NCBI GenBank assembly: GCA_002633005.1
Contig: NMRA01000037.1
Span: 124,001 to 188,000 of the forward strand
Reading direction: 5' to 3'
Length of the DNA stretch: 64,000 nucleotides
Source: Phoronis australis
Lineage: Eukaryota; Phoronida; Phoronidae
Under the pieces are notes generated by a model, which was not told the origin of the DNA, searched no databases, and saw nothing but the letters and a program-made list of their open reading frames with translations. This document shows positions 50,001 through 57,770 of the stretch, piece after piece (position 1 is the first letter of the stretch; every line of letters begins with the position of its first letter). A program made the position numbers and the translations under genes.

Positions 50001-52558
50001 TCTCAACACTTTTTACGAGGGTTGACCAACCCTTAATTTGAGAAATCTAAAGGGTGCATGCGAGCACTGCTCATGACTTGAGTTGGTAACAGAAATAGAG
50101 AAATCCTGTTACATCATAGACTGTAGTACACGGACCGCCAACTCTGTATATTTTCAATGGGCAATATCTTTGATCTTATGCATAAACCGTGACGTAATTA
50201 TTCACTAGCGACACCTGCCAAAATTAGTAAGTTTTACTTCCGGCAAGTATGTTGTCTGCTAATCATGGCTGGCTGTTGTGTGGTCGGGTGCCAAAAGTAT
50301 TAACGATACCAACAGTTCTATTGTTGGAAGACTTTGAACAGCGTTTGAATGCCGAATTTTTTTTTCGGTGTACTGGACGGTATAAAAATAGATGCAAGAA
50401 TTTCCCATCACAATACATTAACCGGAAACTGAAATTGGTAATTTAGGTGAGTGGCACCTCCTCTAGGATGGTACGCAAGAAAATGTCAGTAGTTGCGAAT
50501 CTGCTGCCTATAAACTATGATTACAGTAAGGAATATTACAAGTCCAACATTGTGTGGGTAAAAGGTTTTACTTGCTTTCGGTTTTTAGTAAGCTAACTTA
50601 AGCAGCTTCCAATGTTTCAGTATGAGATTTGGCATGACATGTCGAAAATGCTTTTTTACCTGACATGTGTATGTAGTGTGGTTCCTGTCAATGGGTCTAT
50701 TTGAGTGTTAGCATGGTGTACTGATCCTTAACTGAAGTCACGCTTGCTAAGTGCTGTCCTGAGTGAAGGGAGGCAGCGCCCAGAGAGCCTGGTCATGGAG
50801 GACGTCGAGAATCTGGTGAAGTGTGCTCACCTTGTGGACAGGTATTGTCGTATTTCGTGGGTCATTAAAAAACCGCGGAAACGTCAATTATACAGCTGAA
50901 AATTTGAAATATCAGCTTTGATGTTTTTTTTTTCAAAAAAATTTTGTCGTAGATTGTAGAAGGAAATGTGAGTAAACTTGCAGAGGGTTATTTGGCCGAG
51001 ATGAGTCCACAAGTACTAAGTTTTGAAGTAACGTTATTGAGCAGCACTCGGTAATAGGAGTTGTGGGTGCTTAGCAGTTGACTGACATTTTTATGTGTTG
51101 TAATTCTTCGGGTGTACTGCTTAGTGGTTCTCTCGCACCTTTGCCTCAACAGAATGTTGAATATTATTGTTCTTACAATTAATGATCTTCACAAATGTTT
51201 ACTGTTGGAGGTGATATTGACACTTTTTTTTGTCGTCAGGCTGTTTGCATTGATCATCACTTACAAATTGGATTTCTCCAAAGTGGCCATTTATCCGATA
51301 ATCGATTACGTGAGCGAGGTGCAGAAAGTGACTCTTATACCCGCAGTAAAGGTCAGTCTTCTTTCTTTGGTGGTATGTCATCTGGGATGCGTTCCGTAGG
51401 GCGTCTGTCACAAAAACTTGCGGCAAGATATCCTGAATTGTTCAATGGAAGTTAAAGTGAGCTTGCTTTCTGTTTACTTCCATACTTCAACCTACCAGCA
51501 TTGCCATCCAGTCACTTTCAGTATTGGGCGTTTTGCTAGTTTACACTAATGAGATTACAAGCTTACTCACGAAACTCTCACGAGGTCTTGTCTTGCATAA
51601 GCATGAATTTTGAAGAATTTCGCAAGATGTTAACCTTATGGAGCGCTCCCCTGATGCAACTGATTGCTTGAATTTTGTATTTTCACTGCCTGGACCTTAT
51701 TGTATCTTTGGCATTGAGAATCGCCGAGGACAGGTTTTCTGTTTTTCATTTTGATTAAAATATGAAAAAAATGAAATTATTCATCCTTAATTGAACTCTT
51801 TTCGTTGTCGAGGTAAGAAAACACTGCAAGATGGGAACGTTCACCACTTTGGGCTGAGTAAGACTGCCTAGCAAAGAAAGATACTTTGCTCATCGTCCAC
51901 TTGTCAAGTATTCTGGTGATGGCAGTGCAACTCACTGTGAATTATGGTGACTCGCAAAGTATTTTTCTTTAGCAATGTGAGAACAAGGTTAGAAAAGTGT
52001 CTGGTAGATGTGCCGCATTGTGACTATTTAAGTAGCACCCTTTTCTTTCCAGACAGTGTAACCAAAATTACTGCCTTCTTGTCCTATTAGGACTCTTTGA
52101 TGCTCCCAATTCATATTTGCTGAAAAAGATTTAGCCAAGTAATTTTGAGTGCATCACAGTCCAGAAATAATTTATAAAAATTACCTCACTAACTAGTAGG
52201 TACGTGTGAATTCTCAGACAGTTTGCACTTTTGCTCAAGCGAGGTTTAATTGTCTTTCAGAAATTAGTTGCTTGGAGCATAAGATCAAATTTCTGACATT
52301 CGTCTTAAGTCACTTTTCATGAAACGGACACCTGGAATGTGCAAGACACAAATTTCTGTATCAACAGAATAACGTCTTAATGGTAATGAATACTTTTTAC
52401 AGAAAGCCTTGTTGCCAGCCATCTATAAGCTACTGGACATCTGTGATGAACATGCCATAGCACAGCTGCACACCATTCTTAGTGCTGGTGTCAAAGAGAT
52501 ATTTAAGTCAGTCTATGCTGAATACACCAAGTATCACAGGTATAAGGGAAGAGTGTAA
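28994..52558 (+). CDS. URB2: URB2/NPA2 homologue, ribosome biogenesis protein (27 exons, complete)
   Basis: Exons: 28994-29015, 31391-31541, 31826-31928, 32381-32509, 33099-33227, 33819-33937, 34727-34850, 35511-35587, 36079-36164, 36859-37003, 37479-37590, 38284-38441, 38953-39047, 39459-39865, 40513-40662, 41015-41160, 42669-42824, 43753-43903, 44280-44612, 44830-44910, 45389-45643, 46567-47013, 48270-48389, 49718-49904, 50742-50841, 51240-51351, 52403-52558. All phases agree and sum to 1416 codons plus TAA; the human protein is about 1520 aa. Family landmarks: near the N-terminus a W-K-K-x-F segment and NKNQVCLDW (human NKEQVLLDW); mid-protein WYSIWTSLLHLNHM; at the C-terminus, in the Urb2/Npa2 domain, SFLNCSK/RLLSAVLSEGRQ and EVQKVTLIPAVK, ending TKYHRYKGRV. 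The protein is mostly helical, without membrane segments. In yeast, Urb2 acts with Npa1/Urb1, Nop8, Dbp6 and Rsa3 in early pre-60S assembly in the nucleolus. The exon 14 donor could be 39856 or 39865, both in frame; GTAAGT at 39866 is stronger. Confidence 0.93.
29016..31390 (+). other. URB2 intron 1, no gene seen
   Basis: A short direct repeat is present: GAGTTTATCTGTTCCTCGAT at about 29050 and GAGTTTATCTGTTCCTTGAT at about 29221, the first only ~35 bases after the exon 1 donor. CACACAGTCACAGGC also occurs twice (about 29195 and 30306). Open frames inside look like noise. Confidence 0.55.
32855..32916 (+). repeat. 31 bp tandem duplication in URB2 intron 4
   Basis: AAGTTATATTAGCATGGATA and the following TAATCCTCTCT occur twice in a row, with one base changed (gcatgg to gaatgg). 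Confidence 0.75.
34869..34992 (+). repeat. 31 bp minisatellite, four copies, in URB2 intron 7
   Basis: The unit starts AGAGATGACTGTGTTGAGAC and ends TGGTTGATTTT. Four copies begin at 34869, 34900, 34931 and 34962, nearly identical, 18 bases after the exon 7 donor. Confidence 0.9.
36320..36512. mobile_element. GTAAAA-type inverted-repeat element, subfamily A, in URB2 intron 9
   Basis: The left end GTAAAATCTCGCCAACTTTG with GACAGAAT is inverted at the right (reverse strand GGTAAAACCTCGCCAACTTA, GGACAGAAT). About 190 bp, no coding. This is the best-preserved pair of ends of this family in the window. Confidence 0.7.
37095..37192 (+). repeat. 25 bp tandem array with GGTCACATGACT, in URB2 intron 10
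   Basis: Four units start at 37095, 37119, 37144 and 37169, each with ACCAGGTCACATGACT plus a TACATTAT spacer. TCACATGA is an E-box/M-box type word, so each unit carries one potential bHLH-ZIP site; function not shown. Confidence 0.8.
41467..42383 (+). repeat. Interspersed repeat with CCTAGTGGC motifs, copy in URB2 intron 16 (interrupted by Ns)
   Basis: Sequence from GCGTCCACCCCTCTATCAAC to the terminal GCTCTGCGTTGCTCTTGTT matches 55130-55799. It contains CCTCCTAGTGGC and CCTCTAGTGGC about 360 bases apart, counting the N run. The long frame across the Ns is a chance reading. No reverse transcriptase or transposase is visible. Confidence 0.7.
41658..41886. other. Assembly gap (229 N)
   Basis: A run of Ns inside the repeat. 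The flanks end in AAACC and resume with ACCGTTTGCAGG. In the second copy of the repeat the same words are directly joined (CCCAAACCGTTTGCAGG, near 55290), so the real missing length may be close to zero. Confidence 0.95.
42669..42824 (+). CDS. URB2: URB2 exon 17, hidden between the gap and a long intron
   Basis: The phase-2 acceptor gtaattgtag and donor AAGAG|GTAAGG frame an open exon reading FLTSSVFLELSQLHS and then LLRC. This corresponds to the human FLHSPLFPEMQSLHS region. It links exon 16 (ends phase 2) to exon 18 (starts phase 2). No other frame across this stretch fits. Confidence 0.85.
44161..44183 (+). repeat. GT dinucleotide microsatellite
   Basis: A short (GT)n tract in URB2 intron 18, with one interruption. 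Confidence 0.8.
44911..45161 (+). repeat. URB2: 30 bp minisatellite of duplicated 5' splice sites, URB2 intron 20
   Basis: The repeat begins exactly at the exon 20 donor. Each unit starts GTAAGTCACTTAGTA and ends AATGTTCAGG; exon 20 itself ends GGTCAGG, like a unit end. Unit starts: 44911, 44941 (GTTAGT), 44971, 45001, 45031 (longer, 43 bases), 45074, 45104 (GTAAGC), 45134. Because 30 is a multiple of three, use of the second, third or fourth donor keeps the URB2 frame and adds one, two or three ten-residue units of the type VSHSVLSMFR. A stop follows at 45019-45021. Confidence 0.9.
47724..47850 (+). repeat. 61 bp tandem duplication in URB2 intron 22
   Basis: GTGGATTGAAAGTTTTGTCT with TTGCCCAAGAAATGTAATG and TTTATTCCACTGCTATTACA occurs twice with few changes, starting at 47724 and 47785. 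A third truncated start lies at 47846. Confidence 0.8.
48960..49130. mobile_element. GTAAAA-family repeat in URB2 intron 23
   Basis: It shares TTTTATGACATCTACA and AGAATTTCACTTGTCGGCCA with 22500-22678, and ends in ACGGTAATTCTTCAGGTATT on the reverse strand, a diverged GTAAAA-type end. Confidence 0.5.
49905..50741 (+). other. URB2: U12-type AT-AC intron of URB2 (intron 24)
   Basis: The exon ends TCGAAAC and the intron begins ATATCCTTTT, the consensus minor-spliceosome donor. Near the 3' end GATCCTTAACT (branch motif TCCTTAAC, 50725-50732) precedes the terminal AC at 50740-50741 by about ten bases. No GT-AG alternative is needed. Joining C to GC makes an Arg codon, giving NCSKRLLSAVLSEGRQ, which aligns with the human NSFNRLVFSVMREGRQ without a gap. 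Confidence 0.93.
50264..50299 (+). pseudogene. Possible THAP-type zinc-finger start, within the AT-AC intron
   Basis: ATG followed by AGCCVVGCQKY and a stop resembles the first residues of THAP domains (Cys pair with V-x-G-C). An ETS-like CTTCCGG lies a little upstream. The remainder is not readable as a THAP domain in any frame. Chance is quite possible. Confidence 0.2.
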
Positions 52559-54772
52559 GGCTGTGATCATTCTTAGCCAAGATTTAGTGCCGAATGAATC
52601 AACTCACTCGGAGAGTGTGCAACTACAGTGGTCAGCCTGAGTCATGTGATGGAATGGAGACAGTTCGTCACGCCCTATCGTTCTTATTGATTTGGCGTTG
52701 TAGTCAGATACGAGGATTATTGCACTCAGGAAGTGTGGAATTATGGGAAATGACTCGAGCATTACAAGACGACGAATTCAACGTACACGTCATCCATCTC
52801 CCAGTTCTGAAGAGATAGACACCAGCAGAGTTCACAGAGACACACAGCAAATATTTTGCGAAGTCCTTTTACGTTTTGTGATTAATTTAAATAATGCACA
52901 GCACTGGCGCTGGACGTTGTCTACCAAGCACTCTGTAGCCATCTAATGGTGAAGCGTATTACTTTAAGTCACGGCAGTATTGGAAAATGGGTATTCATGT
53001 ATGAAGATCACACAAGACTCTCACTGTGCAATCCTAAGGAACCAAATGATGAAGAATTATGGTTAGGGTGAATGGACCAAGATGATGATATTTTGCTGAT
53101 GTACTTTTTGTAGATAATAAGCCAATGTTTGATGTCCGTGGAATATTATACTTTATAAATTATTTATATTGTATCGCAGTTATATGGTTCTTCCTGAACA
53201 GGAGAGTTGAAGTCTACAGCTTATTATGCGAGCGGTCTTTCTTTTCTGTCCTTGTTAGTCTTCCCCTTTCACATTTTCACACCTTAGTCAGTCATTTACA
53301 GACAGTCATTAGCTGGTCCTACATTTCATTTTGCCATTCATGTGAACTCTCTCTGTCTTTAACAGTAAAGCGCCTTTTCAAGGCACTAAAACGTTAAGTG
53401 TCTGTTATGAAAACTGAGCCCTTTGCTTCAGAGGTTCATTGGTATTTCCCTGTGGCTTGGGCTGGCCTTTGATACCAAGAACTACCCTTTGAGAACCTTG
53501 TCCTTTAATGTTTGGGTCGTTCACACTCATTGGTTCTTGTGGAGTATTGTGCACATTTGCTCTGGGTTTTGGCCCTGGCACATTTTGTTGCTGACTCTGT
53601 TTTCTTGTACTACCAGCTACACCCACTTGACTTGTTTGTCCTCCCGCACGCCCTCTTTGCGCTCTTCGTAGATCGCTTTGCGCTGTTAGCTGATTCCTCA
53701 GCCCAACGATCTGGTTATTGTCGGTTGCCAGCACTTCTTCATTCTTTTGCTGTTGCCGTGTTTTGCCGCGAGCTTCTGTTTTAAGCCCTTCATCTTTTTG
53801 GTTTGGCCTTTGTCGTCCTTGGAGTCCAGACAGGGGCTGTGACTGTTTGGCGATGATACTTCTTGTTGTCTGTGAAGCACCTGCCCTTGGCTGTCTTATA
53901 AGGTTTGCTACTCCCGCCTGTTCTTCATACAAGGTGCCGTATGTTCCACTGTCACCAGAACTGCTGCCGCTGCTGCTACTTGACCCTAAAGTGGTCGTGT
54001 TTTTGCTATCCAATTTATTTTCGACTCCTTGATTGAAAATAGCATTATTTGGCTGCTTGACAGGTCGACTGTTCCTCAGTCTCTTGTCACCAGCTGTGTT
54101 ACTTTTCAAAGATCTCTCATTGAGACCATCTTTCTTGCTGGTGTCAACCATCCGTTGTCGAACTTCCAAAGTTGTAAGCTTCGCCTTTTGATCTACTTGT
54201 GGCTTGTGTCTGTCTGTGGGCTGAGCTCGTGACAGGGGCATTTCTGTAGGATGTCCTGTGTTCTTTCTGATGTTTGGTTGCTCACTGTTCCGACCTGCTG
54301 CAAATTTGCCGCCGTTACTGCTACTTTCGCTTGTTCCACTAGAGGTTGTCTCACTGTCGGGTTTAGATAAATGCTGTACTGTGGTGCGCCCGCCATTTGG
54401 TGAAGGTCTCCCTCCCACCTTGGTGCCTCCGTAATAATTTCTGTGACTACCGGTGTTGCTCAGTTCTTGGCGTCCAGCCCTTCCTTTCGTCATTTGGTTT
54501 TTGGCCTCTGATGTTAGCTCGTTTACCTGGTCTGCGTAGAGGGTAAGTGGTTTTACAGCTTGGGCATGCCCTCCCCCTTTACCGTGAACTATGACCTCGT
54601 GTACTCCACCTGGCGGTTGCACGTGCACACCCGTGATGGCTTTACTGACGAGCTCATCCACGTACCTTTCTTCAGTGCTGCTCGATACACCTGTCGTTGT
54701 TGATCCTGACGAGTGCTTCTCAGCTATAAAAGGTGCACCTCCCGCGGGTATTCTTTGGTAGTAAGGATNCAT
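51093..54772. repeat. Duplicated block, copy 1
   Basis: Matches 55800-59138. It starts at TATGTGTTG and contains URB2 exons 26-27 and the tail exon of the Ig gene. It is slightly diverged up to about 52.97 kb and carries about 330 bases (near 52017-52346) absent from copy 2. From there to its end it looks identical to copy 2. Confidence 0.9.
53405..54768 (-). pseudogene. Truncated copy of the Ig-gene cytoplasmic-tail exon
   Basis: The minus-strand frame repeats the last 454 codons of the exon at 57771-59362, with the same stop and no visible amino-acid change. It lacks the first 74 codons, that is the splice acceptor, membrane segment and Gly/Ser linker. The break lies at 54769-54772, where an N sits and an unrelated repeat begins. 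As it stands it cannot make the membrane protein. It is either a broken tandem duplicate or the end of an alternative-haplotype contig. Confidence 0.8.
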
Positions 54773-55799
54773 CTCCGTCCGTCCGTCCGGGTGGCGTCCG
54801 TCCGTCCGGGTGGCGTCCGTCCGGCGTCCGCTGCTTTATCTCCAAAACCCTTTGACATACGTTCATGAAATTTGGCACACATGTTCCATTCATGAATGGG
54901 ACGGCATGTGCGAACTTTCGGATGGATCCGACTACCGGTGTGCCCCCTAGTGGCAATTTTAGTTTTTTACGCTTACCTTTGTATCTTCAAAAGTCCTGAA
55001 CGGATTTTCATGAAATTTGGTATGTAGGCACCTATTAGTACGGTGACGCTATCCTCCCGTTTTCGGATGGATTCAACCTAGTTTGCGACACCCAGTGGCC
55101 ATTTTTACTGTTTTTGAGTCTGTTTTTTGGCGTCCACCCCTCTATCAACCAAACCGCTCTAAGTATGATTGTGAAAATTGGCATGTATGTTCTTACTATG
55201 AAGAGGACGGTTGACGCTGAATTTCCCATGACTTTGATTACTGTGGCGCCTCCTAGTGGCTTTTTTTTTTGCGCTCATGGCTGTATCTCCCAAACCGTTT
55301 GCAGGATCTTTACTAAATTTAGCAAGTGTATTTATGTGATGTTGACAACGGACGATGACGACTTTAGGATGATTCTGACTACCGGTATGCCTCTAGTGGC
55401 AATTTAAGTATTTTACATTGACCTCTGTATTTTCATAGGTCTTCAGGTGTATACTTTGTGTTACTTCGTGACTATGAAGGAAAAGTTACAAGTAGAAATT
55501 TGTTTCTGGCATTCTAATGCTGTGCTAATCTCGTATGTTGGTAAATTTGTTTTTAATTCTATGTTTCTGTGGTGCTTTAAGCAACTGATGTATAGAATGT
55601 GCTTGTATTATGAAGATCACTCACATTTTGCCCCTAGCCTATTGAGGAGACAATGACCATGCCTTTCCATTTTGCAAAGTACAACATACTACATATATGC
55701 CCTCTACTGGCCACTTTATGGTACCAAATTAAACAACCCTAGAAGGATACCATATACGGTGCAATTGTGGGCGCATTTCAACGCTCTGCGTTGCTCTTG
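54773..55799 (+). repeat. ~1 kb interspersed repeat with internal ~150 bp units, copy between the duplicated blocks
   Basis: It begins with CTCCGTCCGTCCGTCCGGGT repeats and ends GCTCTGCGTTGCTCTTGTT. The CTAGTGGC word (or CCAGTGGC) recurs at 54947, ~55091, 55253 and 55393, each time after a stretch like TTCATGAAATTTGG or a decayed version, so the element is built of diverged ~140-160 bp units. Its right 670 bases match 41467-42383. No protein-coding capacity. Confidence 0.75.
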
Positions 55800-55947
55800 T
55801 TATGTGTTGGAATTCTTTGGGTGTACTGCTTAGTGGTTCAGTCGCACCAGTGCCTCAGCAGAATGTTGAACATTATTGTTCTTACAATTAATGATATTTA
55901 CAAATGTTTACTGCTGTAGATGATTCCGATGTTTTGTTTGTCGTCAG

Positions 55948-56924
55948 GTTGTTTGCATTGATCATCACTTACAAATTGGATTTCTCCAAAGTGGCCATTT
56001 ATCCGATAATCGATTACGTGAGCGAGGTGCAGAAAGTGACTCTTATACCCGCAGTAAAGGTCAGTCTTCTTTCTCTGGTGGTATGTCATCTGGGATGCGT
56101 TCCGTAGGGCGTCTGTCACAAAAACTTGTGGCAAGATATCCTGATTTGTTCAATGGAAGTTAAAGTGAGCTTGCTTTCTGTTTACTTCCATACTTCAACC
56201 TACCAGCATTGCCATCCACTTTCAGTATGGGCCGTATTGCTAGTTTACACTAATGAGATTACAAGCTTACTCACGAAACTCTCACCAGGTCTTGTCTTGC
56301 ACAAGCGTGATTTTGCAGAATTTCGCAAGATGTTAACCTTATGGAACGCTCCCCTGATGCAACTGATTGCTTGAATTTTGTATTTTCACTGCCTGAACCT
56401 TATTGTATCTTTGGCATTGAGAATCGCCGAGGACAGGTTTTCTGTTTTTCATTTTGATTAAAAATATGGCAAAAAAAATGAAATTATTCATCCTTAATTG
56501 AACTCTTTTCGTTGTCGAGGTAAGAAAACACTGCAAGATGAGAACGTTCACCACTTTGGGCAGAGTAAGACTGCCTAGCAAAGAAAGATACTTTGCACAT
56601 CGTCCACTTGTCAAGTATTCTGGTGATGGCAGTGCAACTCTCTGTGAATTATGGTGACTCGCAAAGTATTTTTCTTTAGTAATTTGAGAACAAGGTTAGA
56701 AAAGTGTCTGGTAGATGTGCTGCACAAATTTCTGTATCAACAGAATAAGTTCTTAATACATTTTACAGAAAGCCTTGTTGCCAGCCATCTATAAGCTACT
56801 GGACATCTGTGATGAACATGCCATAGCACAGCTGCATACCATTCTTAGTGCTGGTGTCAAAGAGATATTTAAGTCAGTCTATGCTGAATACACCAAGTAT
56901 CACAGGTACAAGGGAAGAGTGTAA
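55948..56924 (+). pseudogene. URB2: Second copy of URB2 exons 26 and 27
   Basis: 55948-56059 and 56769-56924 repeat exons 26 and 27 with intact acceptor, donor, frame and TAA. The intron is shorter than in copy 1 (709 versus 1051 bases). No exons 1-25 precede it, so it is either an unexpressed partial duplicate, an alternative 3' end reachable by long splicing, or the other haplotype of the same exons. Only third-position or intronic changes were noticed (for example CTG to TTG at the first Leu codon). Confidence 0.8.
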
Positions 56925-57770
56925 GGCTGTGATCATTCTTAGCCAAGATTTAGTGCCGAATGAATCGCCTCACTCGGAGAGTTTGCAACTACAGTGGTCA
57001 GCCTGAGTCATGTGATAGAATGGAGACAGTTCGTCACGCCCTATTGTTCTTATTGATTTGGCGTTGTAGACAGATACGAGGATTATTGCACTCAGGAAGT
57101 GTGGAATGATGGGAAACGACTCAAGCATTACAAGACGACGAATTCAACGTACACGTCATCCATCTCCCAGTTCTGAAGAGATAGACACCAGCAGAGTTCA
57201 CAAAGACACACAGCAAATATTTTGCGAAGTACTTTTACGTTTTGTGATTAATTTAAATAATGCACAGCACTGGCGCTGGACGTTGTCTACCAAGCACTCT
57301 GTAGCCATCTAATGGTGAAGCGTATTACTTTAAGTCATGGCAGTATTGGAAAATGGGTATTCATGTATGAAGATCACACAAGACTCTCACTGTGCAATCC
57401 TAAGGAACCAAATGATGAAGAATTATGGTTAGGGTGAATGGACCAAGATGATGATATTTTGCTGATGTACTTTTTGTAGATAATAAGCCAATGTTTGATG
57501 TCCGTGGAATATTATACTTTATAAATTATTTATATTGTATCGCAGTTATATGGTTCTTCCTGAACAGGAGAGTTGAAGTCTACAGCTTATTATGCGAGCG
57601 GTCTTTCTTTTCTGTCCTTGTTAGTCTTCCCCTTTCACATTTTCACACCTTAGTCAGTCATTTACAGACAGTCATTAGCTGGTCCTACATTTCATTTTGC
57701 CATTCATGTGAACTCTCTCTGTCTTTAACAGTAAAGCGCCTTTTCAAGGCACTAAAACGTTAAGTGTCTG
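56925..57770. other. Convergent 3' region between URB2 copy 2 and the Ig gene
   Basis: About 850 bases separate the two facing stop codons and must hold both 3' untranslated regions. No canonical AATAAA was noticed on either strand, and no further gene. Confidence 0.5.

Noticed and set aside
53423-54032. Plus-strand frames over the tail exon, repeated at 57789-58398
   Set aside because: They are shadows of the biased Gln/Ser/Gly codons of the minus-strand exon.
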